This document shows, piece after piece, positions 28,137-35,611 of a DNA stretch of 64,000 bases (position 1 is its first letter; each line of letters opens with the position of its first letter). The DNA comes from Bacteroidota bacterium (GTDB lineage Bacteria; Bacteroidota; Bacteroidia; Flavobacteriales_D; Sanyastnellaceae), in contig NVXE01000002.1 of NCBI GenBank assembly GCA_002746975.1, positions 120,077 to 184,076 on the forward strand. Reading direction: 5' to 3'. Below the pieces are notes generated by a model. The model saw only the letters and a list, made by a program, of their open reading frames with translations, made no database searches and was not told the origin of the DNA. A program made the translations under genes and the position numbers.

Positions 28137-28184
28137 TTAGATATTAAAAAAGCCCACTTCATAGCGGGCTTTTTTAATATCTAA
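28137..28184. terminator. Bidirectional terminator between ribBX and rpmE2
   Basis: Perfect 19-bp inverted repeat around a 10-nt loop, with A/T runs flanking a GCCC/GGGC core, placed between two convergent genes. Works as a terminator in either direction. Confidence 0.9.
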
Positions 28185-28196
28185 ATAAAAGAGAAT

Positions 28197-28469
28197 TTAT
28201 TTCTCTTCATTTTTATTCTTATCAAATTTGCCGTATTTCTGACGGAATTTATCAATTCTACCAGCAGTATCAACAAACTGAGCTTTTCCAGTATAAAAAG
28301 GATGGGACTGTGAACTAACTTCCACTTTAATAAGTGGGTATTCATTACCATCTTCCCACTTAATCGTTTCTTTAGTTTTTGTGGTTGAGCGGCTTAAGAA
28401 AGCAAACTCATTACTCATATCTTTAAAAACAACAGTGCGGTAGTCTTCTGGGTGGATTCCTTTTTTCAT
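28197..28469 (-). CDS. rpmE2: 50S ribosomal protein L31, type B
   Basis: A 90-residue ribosomal protein of the large subunit. It starts [19 protein letters not shown] and has [21 protein letters not shown], typical of type B L31. The zinc CXXC pairs of type A L31 are absent, as expected for this form, which is often used under zinc limitation. The C-terminus is lysine-rich. A TATCTTTG octamer sits 17 nt upstream of the ATG. Confidence 0.96.
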   Translation of the reverse strand: MKKGIHPEDYRTVVFKDMSNEFAFLSRSTTKTKETIKWEDGNEYPLIKVEVSSQSHPFYTGKAQFVDTAGRIDKFRQKYGKFDKNKNEEK

Positions 28470-28486
28470 CTCTCAAAATTGGACGG

Positions 28487-28494
28487 CAAAGATA
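28487..28494 (-). promoter_or_regulatory. TATCTTTG promoter octamer for rpmE2
   Basis: Exact TAnnTTTG match 17 nt before the rpmE2 start, giving a short 5' leader. Confidence 0.65.
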
Positions 28495-28575
28495 CACAAG
28501 ATTGGAGTATTTACCCTCTTAAAGATGATTGATTTTATTTAATTCTGCATATTTGATAAAAAATGTAAAAACAAC

Positions 28576-28592
28576 ACCCCTAAATTAGGGGT
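28576..28592. promoter_or_regulatory. 8-bp inverted repeat, possible operator of the small RNA promoter
   Basis: ACCCCTAA and TTAGGGGT flank a single A. The repeat is centred 25 nt before the TATCTTTG octamer at 28609, where the -33 region would be. There is no T run, so a terminator is unlikely. A binding site for a dimeric regulator is a guess. Confidence 0.4.
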
Positions 28593-28608
28593 TACGAAGC
28601 TTTTGTTA

Positions 28609-28616
28609 TATCTTTG
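28609..28616 (+). promoter_or_regulatory. TATCTTTG promoter octamer for the candidate small RNA
   Basis: Exact TAnnTTTG match in the gene-free stretch 28470-28840. No start codon with a long frame follows until 28841, past a strong terminator at 28678-28713. Confidence 0.55.
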
Positions 28617-28619
28617 TAT

Positions 28620-28713
28620 AGAATTTAAGTGAGTTTAGCATAATGCTAAACATCAAGTGATAATTTGGTTAAGTTGGTCCCGCATTGAAACGTCAGTGCG
28701 GGATTTTCTTTTT
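28620..28713 (+). ncRNA. Candidate small RNA with two hairpins
   Basis: About 90 nt bounded by a TATCTTTG octamer (28609-28616) and a strong intrinsic terminator. Inside is a perfect 8-bp hairpin (GTTTAGCA/TGCTAAAC, 28633-28651, 3-nt loop). The 3' hairpin (28678-28703) has 11 pairs with one wobble and an AACG loop, then a T-rich tail. No plausible frame lies inside. It accounts for part of the 371-nt gap between rpmE2 and the SPOR-like gene; the remaining 28714-28840 shows no clear feature. It may or may not belong to a known Bacteroidota RNA family. Confidence 0.5.
28678..28713 (+). terminator. Intrinsic terminator of the candidate small RNA
   Basis: 11-bp stem starting TCCCGCA and closing TGCGGGA, tetraloop AACG, then TTTTCTTTTT. 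No protein gene ends upstream on this strand. Confidence 0.85.
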
Positions 28714-28840
28714 CCAAAATATTTTCATGGACACCCACTATGGTTTTATACAGTTTTGAGTTTATGTGTGTTGGTAACACTCTGTTCTTACCCTGAGAAG
28801 TAAAGCATAAACTCCCGAATTTAGCAGTGTTAATTATAAT

Positions 28841-30022
28841 ATGCTAACAGTTAATTCTTCTATATTAATATCTATTTTGCTCGTTATTTTAAACGGGGTA
28901 TTTAGCGACCCTAGCTTTATACATGATACTAATTCGGCTAGTACTACTTCCATTGGAACAGAAACCCCTTACTCTATCCGAATACAAACTGAAAACATCT
29001 CAGGACTTACTCAACTTGAATTTTACATTCCTAACAGCCTTTCTGTAAGTGTTATAGAAGATCAAAATGCCGATGTCACAACTGGGGATAATAGCATTTC
29101 ATTTCTTTGGGCAGATTTGAACTCTGATGAGATTTCCATAGAACTCAGGCTTTCTCCTATGAATGGCTTTAATAGTGGTGCGATTACACCTACTATCTCT
29201 TATATGAATAATGGTGAACGTATTAACGTTATACTTAAAAAGACCATTATTAATACTTTTCCTATTTGCGTTGACTTAGACCAAAAATCTAAAGGCATTT
29301 CATGTGTTCGAACAATTACTGCTGAAGAGGATGGTATAACTAAGGTTGACTTAACCATTAAAGGAAATAACTATGATGGGTTCATCAAGATTACGGAAAA
29401 TATTCCCACCAATTGTCTTTTTGAAATTGTAAATACAGGAGGGTCCGTAGCAGAAGAAGAAAATGGCACTCTTAAATTCGTTTGGTTCGACACAAAGTCA
29501 CCATTGCCTATAACTGTTTCATATAGATTGCTTGGGTGTTCTGGTGACAACCTTAATGATTTATCAGGTGAAATTAGATATGCGTTTGGTAATCACGAAT
29601 TTTATCAAGATATTGCACTTTTAACACAAAACTTCCCTGAAGATGATGTGTTGAATAATATCTCCCAAATCGCAGATGATTCTGCACCCATTTTAGTGAC
29701 TCAGTTTAATAATCATAATGCTCTGACGCCCGATAACGGGGTAGCTTATCGCGTTCAATTATTAGCTGGTCATAATGATGTCAGTAGAACTTGGATTTCT
29801 AATACATATAACTTCTCAGGTCCTGCTGACACTGAACTTCATGAAGGCTGGATCAAATACACAACGGGTTCTTTCCCTGTTTATAAACAGGCAAGAAATG
29901 AAAGAGAGAACATTAACAAAACACATCACTTTCCTCAACCGTTCGTTACTGCATATTATTGTGGAGAACGAATTTCGGTAGAGGAAGCTTTGGTTATTTC
30001 ACAACAAGACTGGATACCATAA
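28841..30022 (+). CDS. Exported protein with C-terminal SPOR-like domain
   Basis: A 393-residue protein with an N-terminal hydrophobic segment (about 6-22) that is either a signal peptide or an anchor. Two beta-rich repeats follow (about 45-130 and 150-255), each with a FVW or FLWAD core. The C-terminal part from about residue 305 (VAYRVQLLAGHNDV, EGWIKYTTGSFPVYKQARNER, FVTAYYCGERISVEEAL) looks like a SPOR-type domain, which binds denuded peptidoglycan at division sites. Its stop overlaps the xerD ATG by 1 nt, so the two are coupled. The family is not recognised further. Confidence 0.75.
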   Translation: MLTVNSSILISILLVILNGVFSDPSFIHDTNSASTTSIGTETPYSIRIQTENISGLTQLEFYIPNSLSVSVIEDQNADVTTGDNSISFLWADLNSDEISIELRLSPMNGFNSGAITPTISYMNNGERINVILKKTIINTFPICVDLDQKSKGISCVRTITAEEDGITKVDLTIKGNNYDGFIKITENIPTNCLFEIVNTGGSVAEEENGTLKFVWFDTKSPLPITVSYRLLGCSGDNLNDLSGEIRYAFGNHEFYQDIALLTQNFPEDDVLNNISQIADDSAPILVTQFNNHNALTPDNGVAYRVQLLAGHNDVSRTWISNTYNFSGPADTELHEGWIKYTTGSFPVYKQARNERENINKTHHFPQPFVTAYYCGERISVEEALVISQQDWIP

Positions 30023-30960
30023 TGGCAACAATACACACAGACTGGAAGTCAGCTTTAAAAGGATATGAAGATTATTTAGCTTTGGAAAGAGGGCTCAGTG
30101 AGAATTCTATCCTTGCTTACATGAGGGATATTAAACAATTTGCAAACCAAATAGAAAAGCAGGATGGTGTTACAAATCCATCAACAATTAACATTACTCA
30201 CGTAGAGCATTTTCTTGCGTTTTTATATGATAAAGGACTTGCAAGAAACAGTCAAGCTCGTATGCTAAGCGGTGTTAGAAGTTTTTGTAAGTTTCTGAGA
30301 ATTGAGGGTATTATGGATACTGACCCAATAGAATTAATTGAAGGACCTAGGCCTGAGAGAAAACTGCCGGACGTTCTTACTGTTTCTGAAGTAGAGAGCA
30401 TTATATCATCTGTAGATATGAGCCGTCGTGAAGGTGTACGTAATAAAGCGATGCTCGAAGTTCTTTACAGTTGTGGGCTTCGTGTTAGTGAACTTACAGA
30501 CCTAAGAATGTCACGTGTCGATTTGATAGATGGTGTGGTTAGAGTCGTCGGAAAAGGAAACAAGGAAAGAATTATTCCCATTGGCAGACAAGCTTGTGAC
30601 TCAATTGATGACTACTTATCACATTATAGGGCAGAAATTATTCCTTTACCAGGTCACGAAGATATTTTATTTATAGGGCGTCAAGGTCGTAAAATGACTC
30701 GCCAAATGGCTTTCACCATGCTCAAGAGAAGTGTAATCTCTGCTGGAATAAGGAAGAATGTAAGCCCTCACACTTTCAGACACAGCTTCGCTACACATTT
30801 AATTGAGGCGGGTGCTGATTTAAGAGCTGTGCAAGAAATGCTCGGTCATGCTCAAATTACAACGACTGAGATATATACCCATCTTGACAAAAGGTACCTT
30901 GAGGACCAGGTTTCAAAATACCATCCTCATTCTCCAGAGGCAGCAACTAAAAAGGACTAA
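30022..30960 (+). CDS. xerD: Tyrosine recombinase XerD/XerC
   Basis: A 312-residue site-specific recombinase that resolves chromosome dimers at dif during division. It has an N-terminal SAM-like domain (1-100) and a catalytic domain with GLRVSELTDL (Arg), GKGNKERIIPI (Lys), HTFRHSFATHL (His/Arg), LGHAQITTTEIYTH (His and nucleophilic Tyr). The ATG at 30022 is used; the frame from 29959 would intrude on the upstream gene. Genes for SPOR and Xer functions fit a division context. Confidence 0.95.
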   Translation: MATIHTDWKSALKGYEDYLALERGLSENSILAYMRDIKQFANQIEKQDGVTNPSTINITHVEHFLAFLYDKGLARNSQARMLSGVRSFCKFLRIEGIMDTDPIELIEGPRPERKLPDVLTVSEVESIISSVDMSRREGVRNKAMLEVLYSCGLRVSELTDLRMSRVDLIDGVVRVVGKGNKERIIPIGRQACDSIDDYLSHYRAEIIPLPGHEDILFIGRQGRKMTRQMAFTMLKRSVISAGIRKNVSPHTFRHSFATHLIEAGADLRAVQEMLGHAQITTTEIYTHLDKRYLEDQVSKYHPHSPEAATKKD

Positions 30961-30978
30961 AAATACTTAAAAGTATTT
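30961..30978. terminator. Weak A/T-rich inverted repeat between convergent xerD and ettA
   Basis: AAATACTT and AAGTATTT separated by two A. It sits in the 17-nt gap between the two stop codons; it could be a weak bidirectional terminator. Confidence 0.3.
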
Positions 30979-32666
30979 CAGCCTTTTACTAGTTTTCTAT
31001 ATTTAATCCTCTTAGGACCATTATTGCCAAGTCGTTTTTTACGATTCTCTTCGTAATCAGAGTATGCACCCTCAAACCAATATACGTTTGAGTCTCCTTC
31101 AAAAGCTAGGATATGAGTGCATATACGGTCGAGGAAGTAACGGTCGTGAGAAATTACAACAGCGCAACCAGCAAAAGACAGAATTCCTTCCTCTAATGCT
31201 CGAAGAGTATTTACATCAATATCATTTGTAGGCTCATCTAGCAATAGAACATTCGCTTCAGTTTTGAGAGTCATTGCTAAATGCAAACGATTTCTCTCTC
31301 CACCTGAAAGCACCTTACATTTCTTTTGTTGATCTGGACCGTTAAAGTTGAATCTACTTACATAAGCTCTGCTATTTACTAGCTGCCCCCCTATTTCAAT
31401 ATGTTCATTCTTACCAGACACTACTTCCCAAACTGTTAGTTCGGGGTCTATTGATGTATGAGTTTGGTCTACATACCCGATTTCAACTGTGTCACCTAAC
31501 GAAAGACTTCCAGCATCAGGCTCTTCCAGCCCCATTATCATCTTAAATAAGGTGGTTTTACCTGCTCCGTTAGGCCCTACGATACCTACAATACCCGCTG
31601 GTGGCAGACTGAATGTAAGACCATCAATGAGGAGTTTATCCCCATATGATTTCTGGAGGCCTTCAACTTCTAATACTTTACTTCCTAGACGAGGTCCATT
31701 AGGAATAGGTATCTGAAGACGCGTGCTCTTCTCTTTAGAACCGTCAGAAAGCATGATTTCGTAGTTGGAAATACGAGCTTTATTTTTTGCACGACGACCT
31801 TTAGGGCTCGTTCGAATCCAGTCTAATTCTTTTTCAAGTTCTTTTTTGCGCTTACTTTCATGCTTTTCTTCAAGTGCAAGGCGTTTAGTCTTTTGTTCTA
31901 ACCAACTTTGGTAATTACCCTCATAAGGAATACCCTCCCCTCTATCTAACTCAAGAATCCATCCAGCGACATTGTCAAGGAAATATCTATCGTGAGTTAC
32001 ACAAAGAACTGTACCGGCATACTGCTCTAAATGTTGCTCGAGCCAATCTATAGATTCAGCGTCTAAGTGGTTAGTAGGCTCATCAAGAAGCAGTACGTCA
32101 GGTTGTTTAAGCAGAAGGCGACAAAGTGCAACACGTCTGCGTTCACCCCCACTTAACTCAGAAATAAGCTGATCATCAGGAGGGCAACGAAGAGCGTCCA
32201 TGGCTATACTCAACTTAGTATCTAGTTCCCAAGCGTCTAATGCGTCTATTCTATCTTGGACTACTGCTTGACGATTAATTAACGAGTCCATTTTCTCAGG
32301 AGAATTTAAAATCTCCTCATCCATGAATTTTGCATTTATTGCTTCGAATTCAGCAAGAGTATCAATTATTTCTTGAGTTCCTTCCTCAACAATTTGGCGA
32401 ACAGTCTTTGATTCATCTAAGTCGGGCTCTTGAGGTAAATAACCTACCGTATAACCGGGAGCCCAAACTATATCACCTCTAAATGACTCGTCTAGGCCTG
32501 CAATCAACTTCATTACTGTTGATTTTCCCGACCCGTTTACTCCGATAATCCCAATCTTAGCTCCGTAGTAGAATGAAAGGTAAACGTCTTTTAAAATATG
32601 CTTTCCGGTAGGTGTTTCTTTGTTCACCTTTACCATCGAGAATATTACTTTTTTATCGTCAGCCAT
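30978..32666 (-). CDS. ettA: Energy-dependent translational throttle protein EttA
   Basis: A 562-residue ABC-F ATPase that binds the ribosomal E site and gates the first translocation cycle according to ATP level. It has two ABC domains, with Walker A GVNGSGKST and GPNGAGKTT, signatures LSGGERRR and LSGGERNR, and Walker B VLLLDEPTN twice. A linker with a basic arm (about 240-320, rich in Lys/Glu) separates them. Length matches EttA. No membrane segments. A TACCTTTG octamer lies 25 nt upstream of the ATG. Confidence 0.94.
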   Translation of the reverse strand: MADDKKVIFSMVKVNKETPTGKHILKDVYLSFYYGAKIGIIGVNGSGKSTVMKLIAGLDESFRGDIVWAPGYTVGYLPQEPDLDESKTVRQIVEEGTQEIIDTLAEFEAINAKFMDEEILNSPEKMDSLINRQAVVQDRIDALDAWELDTKLSIAMDALRCPPDDQLISELSGGERRRVALCRLLLKQPDVLLLDEPTNHLDAESIDWLEQHLEQYAGTVLCVTHDRYFLDNVAGWILELDRGEGIPYEGNYQSWLEQKTKRLALEEKHESKRKKELEKELDWIRTSPKGRRAKNKARISNYEIMLSDGSKEKSTRLQIPIPNGPRLGSKVLEVEGLQKSYGDKLLIDGLTFSLPPAGIVGIVGPNGAGKTTLFKMIMGLEEPDAGSLSLGDTVEIGYVDQTHTSIDPELTVWEVVSGKNEHIEIGGQLVNSRAYVSRFNFNGPDQQKKCKVLSGGERNRLHLAMTLKTEANVLLLDEPTNDIDVNTLRALEEGILSFAGCAVVISHDRYFLDRICTHILAFEGDSNVYWFEGAYSDYEENRKKRLGNNGPKRIKYRKLVKG

Positions 32667-32691
32667 CTTATTTTATTTCCTAATTATTTCA

Positions 32692-32699
32692 CAAAGGTA
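32692..32699 (-). promoter_or_regulatory. TACCTTTG promoter octamer for ettA
   Basis: Exact TAnnTTTG match on the minus strand, 25 nt upstream of the ATG; this transcript has a leader, unlike the 4-nt cases. Confidence 0.65.
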
Positions 32700-32717
32700 C
32701 TCCACATTTATCGGCGA

Positions 32718-33446
32718 TTACCCCAATTTTTCTTCCCAATGCACAACTAATTCAGATTCTGTTTTTCCTGCTGATGTTAATGTTTTCAGCCCAAAATCCC
32801 CTACCTCGTAAACTCCTATTGGATTTAATTCAGCAAGAGCGTGAAGATCATGCGTAGCAATGATTACAGATTTATTTTGAGAGAACTCTTTAAGCATCGA
32901 TATTAATTGCTTTCGAGCGGGGATATCTAGGAATGCGGTAGGTTCATCGAGGAACATCCACGAAGCTCCTTGAGTTTCGGCTCTGGCGAACATCACTCTT
33001 GAAGCCTGACCGTCACTTAAGGTGTCGAGTCGTCTCGATAATAGATTCTGTAACGACCATGATTTGATAATTGACATAAAAACATCAGGTGCGATGTTGC
33101 TACGAGACATTTCCACAGCGAGGTTGAGAACTTCCTTTACTTTGAGACCACTTGATTTAGGTGGCGTCGAACCAACGAACGAAAATATACTAGCTTTTTC
33201 TGAATAATTTAAAGTTCGAACTTTATCTCCACCGTACAACACCTCCCCTTCTACACCATCTTGTAAACCCAGAATTGTCCTTATTAAGGTACTCTTACCA
33301 GCTCCATTACCTCCGACTAGGGCATGAATTCCCGGCCCCTTAAACTCGGTTGATATTGGTAGAGTTAGGTTTGGCATTCCTTTATAGCCTAAGACCAAAC
33401 CACTTAACTCTATTGATTTAACCTCTAGTTCAACTTGTACCATCAT
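32718..33446 (-). CDS. ABC importer ATPase, iron/haem/cobalamin type
   Basis: A 242-residue ATPase of the FecE/BtuD/HmuV group. Walker A is GGNGAGKST, the signature is LSDGQ (canonical LSGGQ), Walker B is WMFLDEPTAFLD, and the H-loop is ATHDLHAL. Its start overlaps the permease stop by 4 nt, so all three importer genes are coupled. It energises import through the permease; the substrate is discussed with the binding protein. The N-terminal MM pair makes the first residue uncertain by one. Confidence 0.87.
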   Translation of the reverse strand: MMVQVELEVKSIELSGLVLGYKGMPNLTLPISTEFKGPGIHALVGGNGAGKSTLIRTILGLQDGVEGEVLYGGDKVRTLNYSEKASIFSFVGSTPPKSSGLKVKEVLNLAVEMSRSNIAPDVFMSIIKSWSLQNLLSRRLDTLSDGQASRVMFARAETQGASWMFLDEPTAFLDIPARKQLISMLKEFSQNKSVIIATHDLHALAELNPIGVYEVGDFGLKTLTSAGKTESELVVHWEEKLG

Positions 33447-34405
33447 AGCTCATGAGTTCTTTTCCATATAACAGCAATTACAACAGGAGCTCCAAATAAT
33501 GCGAGGATAGCGTTTAAAGGTAATCCTGAAGAATCGCTCCAAGGAGACCTTACTAACAAGTCAGCCAAAAGAGCAATTAAGGCACCCGTAATTACAACTA
33601 AAGGAAGAATATTATTATGGCTTCTCTCGGAAGTAATCATCTTAACTACATGAGGTGTCGCAAGACCCAAAAAAGCAATAGGACCACAAACCGAGGTTAT
33701 AGATCCCGCTACGATTCCGACTATAACTATAATTTCCATTCTAAACTTTTTTGATGGGGTTCCCATAGTAATAGCAGTATTTTCTCCCAAAGTCCAAGCA
33801 TCCAGCCATTTACTTCTTACCATCCCCCAAATCATTGCGATAATTGCAAGAAATGGTAAAATTAGTGCGATTTTCAAAGTCGAGTTACCAAACGAACCCA
33901 TTCCCCAAAAAACGAAAGCTTGAAGTTCTTCGGCTCTAGCTTCAGCTTGTAGTACGGTCACTATAGCACCTACTGTATAACCAACCATTAAACCGAAAAC
34001 GAGTAAGGTTACAGGTGAGGTAAATCTTTTAGAGGCAGAAAAAATCAAAATTAAAACTCCTAAACTTCCAATAGCAGCAGCTGGCATAACCCCGAAGGAT
34101 GCAACTCCTAGCAAAGTAACTATAGCTACTCCAAGTGAACCTCCTGAGGTTATTCCTAGAACAGAAGGGCCTGCTAGTGAATTTCGAAACCAAGTCTGCA
34201 TAAACTGACCCGTAAGAGCTAGTCCCGCACCCGCACCGAGAGCCGTAAGCACTCTTGGAAGTCTTACTTCCCAAAAAATTACTTCTCGAACTTCATCTGG
34301 AACTTTAGATAAATCTACTGGTCCCCAAATGAGGTGTATGACAGATATCAAGATTGTAAAAAGCGTCAATACAACTGTCGTAAATATTGTGCTTCGGACA
34401 TTCAT
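33443..34405 (-). CDS. ABC importer permease, FecCD family
   Basis: About 320 residues with nine or ten membrane helices, of the FecCD/BtuC permease family that moves iron-siderophore, haem or vitamin B12 across the inner membrane. Family segments include REVIFWEVRLPRVLTALGAGAGLALTGQFMQTWFRN and GPIAFLGLATPHVVKM. Start 34405 overlaps the binding-protein stop as ATGA, so it is preferred to 34417. It is the middle gene of the importer operon. Confidence 0.87.
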   Translation of the reverse strand: MNVRSTIFTTVVLTLFTILISVIHLIWGPVDLSKVPDEVREVIFWEVRLPRVLTALGAGAGLALTGQFMQTWFRNSLAGPSVLGITSGGSLGVAIVTLLGVASFGVMPAAAIGSLGVLILIFSASKRFTSPVTLLVFGLMVGYTVGAIVTVLQAEARAEELQAFVFWGMGSFGNSTLKIALILPFLAIIAMIWGMVRSKWLDAWTLGENTAITMGTPSKKFRMEIIVIVGIVAGSITSVCGPIAFLGLATPHVVKMITSERSHNNILPLVVITGALIALLADLLVRSPWSDSSGLPLNAILALFGAPVVIAVIWKRTHEL

Positions 34406-35565
34406 TCGGGTAGCCATTTAAATGTCTTTTCTTCGTGAGTTTTTGGGCCTAGAAATAAAGTGTCTCCAGCAAGGTCAGGTCTAATCAATGATATTAAGTC
34501 CGCCAATACTACTTCTGGCTGAACTATCATAGACCCAAAGTAATCTGTCGTGGCAGTATTGCAATAGAAAACCTTTCCCGATTTTGGTATTAAATAAGAG
34601 TGACGAGGGTCCTCCATCACAAGCTTAGATTTACTATATCCCTCTGGGGCGTACACAACCATTCCCCAAATATCCGCATCGGATGCAGCAGATATTACGC
34701 TCTCAAGCTCCATAGAAATATTCTCTCGCCCACCGTTAAAAAGATATTTACCTCCTGCATCTTCTATAAACCTTGCAACTAGACTACCTCCACCTGGAGC
34801 ATTCCACTTCCCCTCTTTTACACTTCCTGTGAAGACAATAGGCACGTTCGAATTATTCCTATGTACCTCTTTACGCAGCCTATTATACTTCTCTGCAATT
34901 TCTTTAAAGGCCAAATCACTTTTCTCCTCCTCTCCTACTAACCAACCTATTACCCGCATCCACTCAGCTCTACCTAAAGGAGATGGCTCGAGGTATTCAG
35001 TAATAGGAATAACGGGTATTCCAAAGACTTCACCATCTCCATTTAATGGATCTCCAAAGGGATATATAAGTAAGGCTGAAGGTTTAGATAAAACGCACAT
35101 TTCCCTATTAATTTCAGGATTACCACCAAGATCCAATGCTGTGCCATTCTTGATTTTTTCTAAGGCACTTTCACTTTGTAGATAGGATATAAATGCACCT
35201 CCAGCCCAATGTTCTAACCCTACACTTTTTTCGATTAAAGCAACATGAGTAGTGCTTAATGTTGCAAGGCGCTCCCCTTTACACAACACAATAAAATCAA
35301 ATTTAGTCAGCATTTCTTCAGGCAATAAACTTAAGTCTGAAGAGTCCCGAACTACTCTGGATAAAACCTCATTAGATTCTGGATTTAAACATTCTAACCA
35401 GCTAACATTATTAAGTTTTACCCACCTAAAACCTTCGGCATATTCGGCCTTAATAATATGATGTTCATCTACTTGAAGATCCGAGTACTCACAGCCACTG
35501 AGGAAACACGTTGAAATAACGATTAGTATGGGGAGAAATATCTTAAAATTCATCGTTAAGGACAT
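34402..35565 (-). CDS. ABC importer substrate-binding lipoprotein, iron/haem/cobalamin type
   Basis: A 387-residue lipoprotein with lipobox LSGC (Cys about residue 23). It belongs to the periplasmic-binding helical-backbone group; PITEYLEPSPLGRAEWMRVIGWLVGEE is typical of Bacteroidota iron-type binding proteins. The longer frame from 35790 is rejected: a TACCTTTG octamer sits 4 nt before the ATG at 35565, and the signal peptide then fits. The substrate is not decidable: cobalamin is attractive because icmF needs B12, but ferric siderophore or haem is equally likely. Divergent from the carboxylase gene. Confidence 0.83.
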   Translation of the reverse strand: MSLTMNFKIFLPILIVISTCFLSGCEYSDLQVDEHHIIKAEYAEGFRWVKLNNVSWLECLNPESNEVLSRVVRDSSDLSLLPEEMLTKFDFIVLCKGERLATLSTTHVALIEKSVGLEHWAGGAFISYLQSESALEKIKNGTALDLGGNPEINREMCVLSKPSALLIYPFGDPLNGDGEVFGIPVIPITEYLEPSPLGRAEWMRVIGWLVGEEEKSDLAFKEIAEKYNRLRKEVHRNNSNVPIVFTGSVKEGKWNAPGGGSLVARFIEDAGGKYLFNGGRENISMELESVISAASDADIWGMVVYAPEGYSKSKLVMEDPRHSYLIPKSGKVFYCNTATTDYFGSMIVQPEVVLADLISLIRPDLAGDTLFLGPKTHEEKTFKWLPE

Positions 35566-35569
35566 GCCC

Positions 35570-35577
35570 CAAAGGTA
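35570..35577 (-). promoter_or_regulatory. TACCTTTG promoter octamer, 4 nt before the importer binding-protein ATG
   Basis: Exact TAnnTTTG match. It fixes the start at 35565, shortens the frame by 75 codons and implies a leaderless operon transcript. Confidence 0.75.
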
Positions 35578-35599
35578 GGTCTGACCGCACATCATTTCG

Positions 35600-35607
35600 T
35601 ACCTTCG
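35600..35607 (+). promoter_or_regulatory. TACCTTCG promoter octamer, 4 nt before the carboxylase ATG
   Basis: One base from TACCTTTG; the TTCG variant recurs before cmk and the SLC12-type gene. Faces the importer promoter 22 nt away. Confidence 0.65.
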
Positions 35608-35611
35608 TGCC

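Noticed and set aside
28470-28840. A tRNA or 6S-type RNA in the rpmE2 gap
   Set aside because: No cloverleaf or acceptor stem is visible, and the transcribed part (about 90 nt) is too short for 6S RNA.
29959-30022. Earlier xerD start at 29959
   Set aside because: It would add 21 residues out of the family length and run through the SPOR-like gene; the ATG at 30022 overlaps the upstream stop by 1 nt, the usual coupling here.
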